Assembly: GCA_046483065.1 (NCBI GenBank) | Contig: JAWODW010000044.1 | Span: forward strand, 124,001-188,000 | From: JAWVYT01 sp046483065 | GTDB lineage: Bacteria > Gemmatimonadota > Gemmatimonadetes > Longimicrobiales > RSA9 | Direction of reading: 5' to 3' | DNA: 64,000 bases | Shown here: positions 40,804-49,658 of the stretch, one piece after another | Layout of the letters: every line of letters begins with the position of its first letter | Position numbering within the stretch: position 1 is the first letter of the stretch | The notes under the pieces: generated by a model | Told to the model about the DNA's origin: nothing | The model's database searches: none | Seen by the model: only the letters and a program-made list of their open reading frames with translations | Position numbers and translations under genes: made by a program

Positions 40804-41811
40804 CTAGCCGGGGTCGGCTTTCCGCGGTCTCAGCATCACGGCGGCGCCGAGAATCAGGACGGTGCCCAGCACGGTAGCGACCGGCAGTCCCTCCCCCAGC
40901 CAGGTCAGGCCGAGGAAGGCAGCCACCACGGGTTCGATGGTGGCGAGCATGCTGGCGGCGCTGGCGTCGATGTGGTGGAGGCCGGCGTAGAAGAGGAGGG
41001 CGGCCAGGAGGGTGGGTCCGAGCCCCATGAGGAGGATGATGCCGGTGGCCTCGGGGTGCTCCGTGATGGCTGCCCACGGCGGCGCGCCCACGGCCAGAGC
41101 CAGCGTCCCGATCCCGTAGGCGTAGAGGATGGTGGTGGGCACGCTGTACCGGGTTCGGACGCGCTTGCCGAGGACGGTGTAGAGCCCGTAGGTGACGCCG
41201 CTGGTGAGGCCGAACGCGGCGCCGACCCACCCGATGGAGCCCACGTCGCCGGCCACCCAGCGCCAGGCGCCGGTGACCAGGAACGCGCCGGCGAGGACCA
41301 TGCCCAGGGGCACCAGCCGGCGCAGGCGCACGGGCTCCCACCCTGCGGACCACGCGATGGCCACGACCCAGCCGGGGGCGGTGTAGAGGAGCGCGGCGGC
41401 CACGGCCAGCGGGACGCGGTCCACGGCCTCCATGTAGACGTAGTAGAAGAGCCCCACACTGATGACGCCGTAGGCGACGAGGAGGGGGAGATCGGCGCGG
41501 CGGACCTTCAGGATCCCGGGCCGCCACAGGGCCAGCGGGAGGACGCCGATGAAGGCCAGGCCGGCGCGAGCGGAGGCGAGCTGGATGGGCGTGACGCCGT
41601 GCTCGAACGCCAGCCGTCCGAAGAGGCCGAGGCTGCCCCACAGCGAGGCGGCCCCGAGGATCATGGCGGCGCCGAGGACGGGGCGCACCGGGCCGGCTCC
41701 GACGCGGCTGGTCCTGCCGGGGCGGTCGGCCGCGCCGGCTCCGTGGGTCCCGGCGTCGTCTACAGCGCGGGGCTCACCAGGCCCGTCGCCCGGGTCCCCG
41801 GGTCCGGTCAC
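40804..41811 (-). CDS. EamA/DMT-family transporter
   Basis: A 335-residue inner-membrane transporter with ten hydrophobic segments arranged as two EamA repeats (about 45-180 and 195-325). Typical text: GAASLWGSLGLFGRLAFEHGVTPIQLASARAGLAFI, and ASAASMLATIEPVVAAFLGLTWLGEGLPVATVLGTVLILGAAVML at the end. Members export amino acids or other metabolites; the substrate is unknown. The first 40 residues are charged and disordered. The GTG start overlaps the stop of the DUF2723 gene by GTGA. Confidence 0.92.
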   Translation of the reverse strand: MTGPGDPGDGPGEPRAVDDAGTHGAGAADRPGRTSRVGAGPVRPVLGAAMILGAASLWGSLGLFGRLAFEHGVTPIQLASARAGLAFIGVLPLALWRPGILKVRRADLPLLVAYGVISVGLFYYVYMEAVDRVPLAVAAALLYTAPGWVVAIAWSAGWEPVRLRRLVPLGMVLAGAFLVTGAWRWVAGDVGSIGWVGAAFGLTSGVTYGLYTVLGKRVRTRYSVPTTILYAYGIGTLALAVGAPPWAAITEHPEATGIILLMGLGPTLLAALLFYAGLHHIDASAASMLATIEPVVAAFLGLTWLGEGLPVATVLGTVLILGAAVMLRPRKADPG

Positions 41812-44249
41812 GGCCGCTCGGCCAACGCCCTCCAGGCCTCGGCCCGCTCCACGTGCCGCTCCGCCGTCTCCTCCTCACCCTTCAACGTGTGGGCGGCGTA
41901 CGCCGCGTAGTGGGCGTAGGCGTAGTAGTACGGGATGTTGGTGGTGGACGGCTCGGGCCAGAACTCCCACTCGTCGGGGATCCCGCCGCGGTGGACGAAG
42001 ACGTTCCAGAGGAGGGAGTCGGTACGCGGCAGGTCGATGTAGTCGCCGGGAAGCTGCATGGACTCGGGCATGGCGTAGAGGCCCCGGGCCGCGTCGGGCT
42101 GGAGCGGCTCGGGCGAGAGCTTGAGCGCGATCCCGTGGCGGACCAGGTTCTGCCCGAGGCCGACGCGGCCGTACGCCTGCGTGGTGGTGGCGAAGTAGAC
42201 CGGTCGGTCACCCAGCGCGTTCTGGACGATGTTCAGCAGGAACACGTCCGCCGGCAGGAGCACCCGCTCGCCCGGGATGGTGAACGTAAGCTGGCCCGCC
42301 TGCATCTGCACCGGCTCCTCGATCATGAAATTGTACGGGTTCTGATTGTACAGCATGGGGATCGAGTCGACGCGGCCGTCGGACATCTGGAGGATGGATC
42401 GCGACGGCGGTTCCCAGCCTTCCGGTGGCGCGAACTCGTCCAGGGCCACGGCGCCGGTGTCGGTGCGCTGGGGCTCCGGGGCGTAGAACTCGGCGCTCTT
42501 CTCCGGCTGGAACGGTCGCTGGCAGATGATCCGGGTCGGGTCCTCCAGCGGGTCCTGGTCGGGCTCGCACGGTGTGGTGAGCGCCTTGATCTGCTTGGCG
42601 TACCACGGCGTGTTGAGGTAGCTCATGACGATGACCGTCACGTCGCGCCGGACGCCCTCCACCTCCTGGATGTACCAGAGGGGGAAGGTGTCGTTGTCGC
42701 CGTTGGTGAAGAGGACGCCGTACGGCTCCACGCTCATGAGCAGATTGTACGCCCAGTCGCGGGCCGCGTAGTCGTCGCTGCGGTCGGCCCGGCCCCAGTT
42801 CAGCATCAGCGGGAGCACGGCCAGCACCAGGACGGGCGCCGCCACGGCGTACCGCTGCCCGGCGGTGGCGAAGCGGCCGGCGGCGTGGAGCCGGTCGGCG
42901 AGCTCCCGCCAGAGGGCGAAGATGCCGATCCCCGCCCAGAGCCCCCACATGCTGAAGCTCACGATGAAGAAGTAGTCGCGCTCGCGGACCTCGTGGAGCC
43001 CCATGTCGTAGCCGCCGCCGGCCTGGGGATAGGTGTAGCCGTAGCGGAAGTTCAGGTAGCCCACGAGCCCTATGGAGAGGGTGGCGAAGAGGATCACCAT
43101 GTACCACCAGCTCGTGCGGTCCTTCCGGTAGTGCTCGTAGAGGCCGTAGAGGCCGAGGGCGGTGAAGAGGAGTGTGAAGAGCGGGCGGATGGCGAAGCCC
43201 GAGTCCGGGTTCGTCAGCCCGCCGAACAGCGAGTGCTCGGCGTTGAGCGTGCGGGCCCACTGCCAGTCGAAGTACTGGAAGTAGTTCCCGATCTGGGCCA
43301 GGATCAGCCCGATCCCCCGGGGCACCGACGGGTCCGTGGGGTCCGAGAAGACGCCCGGCTTGTCGTACTGCTGCCGGGTCAGGCTCTCCCAGAGCGCGTT
43401 CAGCGTGCTCGGGTCGGCCTCGTTGATGACCGGGTCCAGCGCGGCCCGGAGCGGGAGGAACAGGTGCGTGCTCAGGCCGATGAGCCCCACCACCGCCGCG
43501 AACGCGTACAGCTTCCAGTTGGTGAGCGTCTTCGACTCCACCAGCAGGATGAAGACCAGGAGCGCCGGCGCCACCAGGAACGCCATGAGGTGGTTGCCCA
43601 CGCTCAGCGCCAGGATGAAGACGATGAGCAGGATCAGGTTGTCGTCCTTGCCCCGCCCGAGATGGTCCCGCCAGAGGAACGCCAGGAACGTGATGACGGC
43701 GATGGTGGCCAGGCTGACCGTGTAGACCTTCTCGTTCACGTTCGACTGGCTCCACACCGTGAACGCCGTGGCGCTCACCAGCACGGCCAGGCTCGCGCCC
43801 ATGAGCCGCTGGATCCGGTCCTTCGTGAACCAGGCCACCACCCGGTGCATGACCAGGAACCAGCAGCCGTGGGCCAGGGCGCCCATGGTGGCGCTGAACA
43901 GGTTGATCCGGACGGCCACCTCCACCCCGAGGGGCGCCAGGAGCAGCGACCACGCCTTGGCCAGGATCACGAACGTCGGGTTCCCCGGCGGGTGCGGCAC
44001 GCCCATGATGTGGGCCGTGGCGATGTACTCGCTGGTGTCCCAGAACGCCGTGGTCGGCGCCAGGGTGATGGCGTACAGCACCCAGACCGCCACCGCCGCG
44101 ATGAGCGCCGGGATGTACGGCCACTCGTAGTCGGTCTTCGGCGACGATGGGAGTGATGCGGCCGGCGGGGCCTTCTTCTTCGGGGCGTCCGCCTGCTTCG
44201 TCGGCTCGTCGCCGTAGGACGCGTCCACTGGCTCGTTCTTCTGGTTCAT
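41808..44249 (-). CDS. DUF2723 polytopic membrane protein (GT-C glycosyltransferase-like)
   Basis: An 813-residue protein with a hydrophilic 40-residue N-terminus, about twelve membrane segments to residue 500, and a large extracytoplasmic C-terminal domain. The first loop reads FWDTSEYIATAHIMGVPHPPGNP, the DUF2723 signature; its Asp/Glu pair is where GT-C enzymes (protein O-mannosyltransferase relatives) have catalytic acidic residues. The family is common in Bacteroidota and Gemmatimonadota and is linked to O-glycosylation of exported proteins, by analogy. It is the first gene of a pair with the EamA transporter. Confidence 0.88.
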   Translation of the reverse strand: MNQKNEPVDASYGDEPTKQADAPKKKAPPAASLPSSPKTDYEWPYIPALIAAVAVWVLYAITLAPTTAFWDTSEYIATAHIMGVPHPPGNPTFVILAKAWSLLLAPLGVEVAVRINLFSATMGALAHGCWFLVMHRVVAWFTKDRIQRLMGASLAVLVSATAFTVWSQSNVNEKVYTVSLATIAVITFLAFLWRDHLGRGKDDNLILLIVFILALSVGNHLMAFLVAPALLVFILLVESKTLTNWKLYAFAAVVGLIGLSTHLFLPLRAALDPVINEADPSTLNALWESLTRQQYDKPGVFSDPTDPSVPRGIGLILAQIGNYFQYFDWQWARTLNAEHSLFGGLTNPDSGFAIRPLFTLLFTALGLYGLYEHYRKDRTSWWYMVILFATLSIGLVGYLNFRYGYTYPQAGGGYDMGLHEVRERDYFFIVSFSMWGLWAGIGIFALWRELADRLHAAGRFATAGQRYAVAAPVLVLAVLPLMLNWGRADRSDDYAARDWAYNLLMSVEPYGVLFTNGDNDTFPLWYIQEVEGVRRDVTVIVMSYLNTPWYAKQIKALTTPCEPDQDPLEDPTRIICQRPFQPEKSAEFYAPEPQRTDTGAVALDEFAPPEGWEPPSRSILQMSDGRVDSIPMLYNQNPYNFMIEEPVQMQAGQLTFTIPGERVLLPADVFLLNIVQNALGDRPVYFATTTQAYGRVGLGQNLVRHGIALKLSPEPLQPDAARGLYAMPESMQLPGDYIDLPRTDSLLWNVFVHRGGIPDEWEFWPEPSTTNIPYYYAYAHYAAYAAHTLKGEEETAERHVERAEAWRALAERP

Positions 44250-44289
44250 TCGTTTCCGCTACCGGTTCCGGGGAGCTGCGGTGCAGCGA

Positions 44290-44907
44290 TCAGAGGAGGC
44301 CGAGGACGATGCCGACGCTCACGAACATGTCGTGCTGCATCTCGGCGTCCGCGTCGGCCTGGATCTCGTACCAGCTGATGTAGTCGCCGATCTCGGCGTT
44401 CAGCGCCAGGGGGCCGAGCGTCAGGTCCAGGCCACCGCCCAGGTGGACCGTCGGGTCGCTCGCGTCCTCCAGCGCCTGCGTGTTCTCGGTGTCGAAGTCG
44501 TACTGCCTCAGTCCGCCACCGACGAAGACGTAGGGCTGGATGATGATGAGCTTCGGCAGTGGCCGGAAGACCAGGTCGCCGGCGATGGCCAGCATCTTCG
44601 GCTCCAGTGTCTCCGTCACGCCCTCCGTGCTGACCTCCGAGCCTGTCTTGTAGTCGACGTTCGCCCGGACGTTGAACGGCAGGCCGATCAGCCCCAGCTC
44701 GAGACCCACCCCGAACGCCAGGCTGCCGCTCTTGTCCGCCACTATGGTCCCGGCCGTGGTGGTGGCCTGGCCCAGGTCCGACAGCGGGACGTACAGCCCC
44801 ACCCGCGGGTTCAGCTTCAGCTCGAGCCCCGGCGCCTGCGCGGCCGCCGGCGCGGCCATGCCCAGCAGGCACGTCGCGACGAGCGCGGACTTCAGTACGG
44901 TCTTCAT
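44290..44907 (-). CDS. Small outer-membrane beta-barrel protein
   Basis: A 205-residue protein with a clean signal peptide (KSALVATCLLGMAAPAAAQA) and eight or so amphipathic strands. Text such as NPRVGLYVPLSDLGQATTTAG, QPYVFVGGGLRQYDF and the last strand HDMFVSVGIVLGLL is typical of OmpW/outer-membrane-beta-barrel families. Role unknown. It is separated by 40 nt from the DUF2723 gene on the same strand, with AGGGAATTCTCC upstream of its ATG. Confidence 0.85.
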   Translation of the reverse strand: MKTVLKSALVATCLLGMAAPAAAQAPGLELKLNPRVGLYVPLSDLGQATTTAGTIVADKSGSLAFGVGLELGLIGLPFNVRANVDYKTGSEVSTEGVTETLEPKMLAIAGDLVFRPLPKLIIIQPYVFVGGGLRQYDFDTENTQALEDASDPTVHLGGGLDLTLGPLALNAEIGDYISWYEIQADADAEMQHDMFVSVGIVLGLL

Positions 44908-44995
44908 GGAGAATTCCCTTCCGTTTCTCCATGGTTGGCAGCGACAGACTCACAAGATAAGGGGAATCCGGGGGAGGTCGACAGGTGGGGGATTC

Positions 44996-45018
44996 GGGGT
45001 CGGGGTCGGGGTCGGGGT
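44996..45018. repeat. Hexanucleotide GGGGTC repeat
   Basis: Three full GGGGTC units and a partial fourth, in the 220-nt gap between the barrel gene and the small conserved gene. Nothing else is recognised in that gap except the promoter at its 3' end. Confidence 0.75.
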
Positions 45019-45089
45019 GGGATTCCAACTCGAGCGCGTGGCGGTGGCCGATCCGCGGTGGGGAGCACCGCTCGTCGGGCCGGCGGCAC

Positions 45090-45119
45090 TCGACCGTTCG
45101 GGGACGCACGGGGTATTAT
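45090..45119 (+). promoter_or_regulatory. Promoter of a probably leaderless transcript
   Basis: TCGACC (45090-45095) and TATTAT (45114-45119) with an 18-nt spacer. The start of transcription should fall at about 45126-45128, on the ATG itself, leaving no room for a ribosome site. Confidence 0.5.
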
Positions 45120-45127
45120 GGGGTGTC

Positions 45128-45331
45128 ATGGCGAATCGAAAGGACATCCGGGTACGGGTCATCAGCGGCCGCCACGGTGACAATCGCGACGTGGCAGATC
45201 TCACCCCCGGTGAACGAATGGCTATGGTGTGGCCGATCACCCGGGACGCGTGGGCCTTCAAGGGGGAGCCGGAGCGTGCTGAATCCCGACTTCAGAGACA
45301 TCTTGTCCGCGTTCATCACAGAGGACGTTGA
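45128..45331 (+). CDS. Small conserved protein paired with a nucleotidyltransferase
   Basis: A 67-residue basic protein: MANRKDIRVRVI at the start, then DNRDVADLTPGERMAMVWPITRDAWAF, then an arginine-rich end (ESRLQRHLVRVHHR). I recognise this as a widespread small protein usually encoded just before a nucleotidyltransferase-fold gene; function unknown, and a toxin-antitoxin or regulatory partner role has been supposed by analogy. Here it overlaps the following (decayed) nucleotidyltransferase frame by 56 bp, as intact pairs do. It still looks intact itself. Confidence 0.75.
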   Translation: MANRKDIRVRVISGRHGDNRDVADLTPGERMAMVWPITRDAWAFKGEPERAESRLQRHLVRVHHRGR

Positions 45332-45494
45332 ATTCCTCGTTGTCGGTGCGTACGCCCTGGCCGAGTCGGACGTCGTCTTCCCGATCGACGGACTCGACAT
45401 TCCCGTGATCGGGCGCGACGATCTGATCCGGAACAAGCGGGCGCTGGGCCGGACGAAAGACCTCGCCGACATCGAAGCGCTGGAGGCGGAGTAG
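45276..45494 (+). pseudogene. Nucleotidyltransferase-fold gene with internal deletion
   Basis: The frame from GTG 45276 keeps the N-terminus LNPDFRDILSAFITEDVEFLVVGAYALA and the C-terminus GLDIPVIGRDDLIRNKRALGRTKDLADIEALEA of a DUF6036-like nucleotidyltransferase. The middle, about 80 residues including the catalytic GDxDxW motif, is gone. The junction (ALAESDVVFPIDGLD) is in frame. At 72 residues it cannot be catalytic. It is read as a deletion derivative of the partner gene of the small protein at 45128. Confidence 0.75.
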
Positions 45495-45506
45495 GGCCGC
45501 GAGGTC

Positions 45507-47699
45507 TTATCCGCCCTCTTCCACCACCAGCGCCCCCGACCCCACCACCTCCGCCCGCCAGCCCGGCGGGAGCCAGAGCGTGGCGCTGTACTCGTGGATG
45601 ACGGCTGGCCCGTCGACGGTCGCGCCCTCGGCCCGCCCCGCCCGCCCCACCGCCCGCGCTTCCACGGCCTCACCCTGATACCGGACGGTGATCGGCCGGT
45701 CGGATGGGGTTTCGCCGGAGACGCTGCCGCCACCCCTCGTCGCCTGGTCTGACGGCACCGCCGTGGCCGGCCCCACCGCCTCCACCCGCGCGGTCACCAG
45801 CTCGACCCGTGCATCGCGGCGGGCGAAGCCGTAGCGGGCCTCGTGAGCGGCGTGGAACGCCTCGACCCAGCCGGCGGGTCCGTCGCCAGCGTCGGCCGGT
45901 ACCCGGAGCTCGAACGACTGGCCGTGGTAGCGGACGTCGGCGAGGCGGTGGAGGGTGACGTCGTTGGGGGACACGCCCTCGGCCTCCATGGCCGCCCGGG
46001 CCTCGGCTTCGAGGGCGCCGAAGGCGGCGGCAATGCGGTCGGCGGCGTCGGGGCCCAGGAGCACGGTGCGGGAGACATCTTTGCGGACGGGGGAGACGAG
46101 CATGCCGTAGGCGGACAGCACGCCGGGGTCCGGCGGGATTAGGAGCCGGGACACGCCGAGGCGGGTGGCCAGCTCCACGGCGTGGAGGCCGGCGGCGCCG
46201 CCGAAGGGGACGAGGGCGAAGTCCACGGGGTCGTGTCCGCGCTCGACGGAGATGACCCGGAGCGCGCCCTCCATGGCGGTGTCGGCCACGGCCAGGATCC
46301 CCTCGGCGGCGTCGTCGAGGGAGGCGCCGAGCTTCGAGGCCAGGTCGGAGAGCGGGCCCTCGATGGCGGCCCGGTCCAGGGCCCGGTCGCCGCCCAGGAA
46401 CGCGTCGGCGGGGAGGCGGCCGAGCCAGACGTGGGCGTCGGTGACGGTGACCCGGCGGCCGCCCCGACCGTAGCAGATCGGGCCGGGGTCGGCGCCGGCG
46501 CTCCGGGGCCCGACCCGGAGCGCGCCGCCGGCGTCCACCCCGGCAATCGACCCGCCGCCGGCGCCCACGGTGTGGATGTCGATCACGGGGACGGCTACCG
46601 GCACGCCGGCGATGGTGAACTCACGCGTGTGCAACGGTGCGCCGGGGCAGAGGGAGACGTCGGTGGACGTGCCGCCCATGTCGAAGGTGATGATGTCTTC
46701 GAAGCCGGCGTCCCGGGCCACGGCCCGCGCGCCCATGACGCCGCCGGCGGGTCCGCTCAGGACCGTGTGGACCGCCTCCCGCCGGGCCCGTTCCACCGGC
46801 ACCGCGCCGCCGCCGGAGCCCATGATCCGGACCCGCTCGGCCCCGGACTCGTCGGCGAGCCGGCCCAGGTACCGGTCCATCCGGGGCGCCACGTAGGCGT
46901 TCACCACCGTCGTAGCCGTCCGCTCGTACTCCCGGTACTCCGGCAGCAGTCGGGATGAGACGGAGAGCGGTACGCCCAGCCCCTCCAGCGCGTCCGCCAC
47001 CGCCTCTTCATGCGACGGGTCCGCGTAGCTGTGCAGGAGGCACACCGCCACCGACTCGGCGTCCGCGAGATTCGCGGCCAGCGCCTTGAGTTCGGCCGGG
47101 TCGAGGGGCTCCTCCTCCGTGCCGTCAGGCCCCAGCCGCCCGGTGACCCCGTGCCGGTGGTCTCGCTCCACCAGCGGCGGCGGCCGGTGGCCGACGATGG
47201 CGTACAGCTGCGGCCGGTTCTGCCGCCCGATCTCGATGACGTCCTCGAAGCCCCGGTTCGTCACGAGGCCCACCCGCGCTCCGGTACGTTCGAGGAGGGT
47301 GTTGGTGGCAACCGTAGACCCGTGAACGAGGACGAACCGTGGCTGCGACCCGGCTCTGCCGGGTGACGTCGGGGAGCTGGGGGACTGGGGGACTGGGGGT
47401 CGGGTTTCGTCCTGCGCCATCTCCCAGTCCCCCAGTCCGGCTTCCGCCGAAGACCCGGCGTCTTCCGGCGCGACCCCGGCCTCGCCCGGACCATCCCCCA
47501 GTCCGGGGCGGGGTGTGGAGGGGCTGTCGGTGCCGCCCAGAACGCTGGAAATGCCCGCAAGCACGGCCCTCGCCGGATCGTCCGGCGTCGACGGCACCTT
47601 CAACACCGACAGCCGGCCGTCCACGACGGCCACCACGTCCGTGAACGTGCCGCCCGTATCGACCGCGATGATTGACACCCTGTCTCCGTTCGCTGACAT
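45507..47699 (-). CDS. Hydantoinase/oxoprolinase A subunit (HyuA-like)
   Basis: ATP-dependent amidohydrolase subunit of the hydantoinase/5-oxoprolinase family, 730 residues. The ASKHA-type phosphate loop IIAVDTGGTFTDVVAV opens the protein; VLVHGSTVATNTLLERTGA, DIITFDMGGTSTDVSLC and GAGGGSIAGVDAGGALRVGPRSAGADPGPICYG are family hallmarks. The start at 47699 is chosen because homology begins at once; trpE starts only 10 nt away on the other strand. Between AVLAGISSVLGG and RFVLVHG lies a Pro/Gly/Glu-rich insert of about 65 residues, encoded by a G-tract repeat, absent from usual homologues. The B subunit is not in the window. Confidence 0.88.
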   Translation of the reverse strand: MSANGDRVSIIAVDTGGTFTDVVAVVDGRLSVLKVPSTPDDPARAVLAGISSVLGGTDSPSTPRPGLGDGPGEAGVAPEDAGSSAEAGLGDWEMAQDETRPPVPQSPSSPTSPGRAGSQPRFVLVHGSTVATNTLLERTGARVGLVTNRGFEDVIEIGRQNRPQLYAIVGHRPPPLVERDHRHGVTGRLGPDGTEEEPLDPAELKALAANLADAESVAVCLLHSYADPSHEEAVADALEGLGVPLSVSSRLLPEYREYERTATTVVNAYVAPRMDRYLGRLADESGAERVRIMGSGGGAVPVERARREAVHTVLSGPAGGVMGARAVARDAGFEDIITFDMGGTSTDVSLCPGAPLHTREFTIAGVPVAVPVIDIHTVGAGGGSIAGVDAGGALRVGPRSAGADPGPICYGRGGRRVTVTDAHVWLGRLPADAFLGGDRALDRAAIEGPLSDLASKLGASLDDAAEGILAVADTAMEGALRVISVERGHDPVDFALVPFGGAAGLHAVELATRLGVSRLLIPPDPGVLSAYGMLVSPVRKDVSRTVLLGPDAADRIAAAFGALEAEARAAMEAEGVSPNDVTLHRLADVRYHGQSFELRVPADAGDGPAGWVEAFHAAHEARYGFARRDARVELVTARVEAVGPATAVPSDQATRGGGSVSGETPSDRPITVRYQGEAVEARAVGRAGRAEGATVDGPAVIHEYSATLWLPPGWRAEVVGSGALVVEEGG
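47340..47510. repeat. G-tract repeat cluster inserted in the hyuA-like coding sequence
   Basis: Two overlapping copies of GGGGGACTGGGGG run at 47380-47400, and inverted partners (CCCAGTCCCCCAGTCC) lie at 47423-47438 and 47496-47503. The translated product is the low-complexity insert of the hydantoinase. The same motif occurs in the intergenic elements at 21072 and 61338 and in trpE. Confidence 0.7.
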
Positions 47700-47709
47700 T
47701 CGCGACTCC

Positions 47710-49371
<1,662 letters not shown>

Positions 49372-49658
49372 CGCCCCCGGCGGTTCCACAGGCGTAGCCG
49401 AGCCCCTGCTCGGCCGCAAACACCCTCGCGCCGATCGGCGCACGAGCCCCCCGTGTTGAGGCCCTCACGGAACAGACCCGAATCGGCCTTCCGCGGCTGT
49501 TGACCGATCGGTTGACAACTCGTGCAAATGGTGTTTGCGTCAGGGACGGCCGGTCCGAGTCGGGCCGGGACGTGAGTCTCGATCGAGAGTCGGGAGGGGC
49601 GAGCGACCGGTGCGGTGGGGCCATGGTAAAGGAGAAGACCGATGAAGGGAGAGCCATA
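49372..49658. other. Intergenic region between trpE and susC
   Basis: Holds a hairpin GCCGAGC/GCTCGGC (about 49397-49413) that could end trpE, and two direct TTGAC words 12 nt apart (49501 and 49513). The second is TTGACA, but no good -10 is at 17 nt. Probably contains the susC promoter; no gene seen. Confidence 0.45.

Noticed and set aside
49500..49658. Extending the SusC gene to an upstream ATG/TTG
   Set aside because: The extra residues are hydrophilic and would bury the signal peptide; the GTG at 49659 has a good ribosome site.
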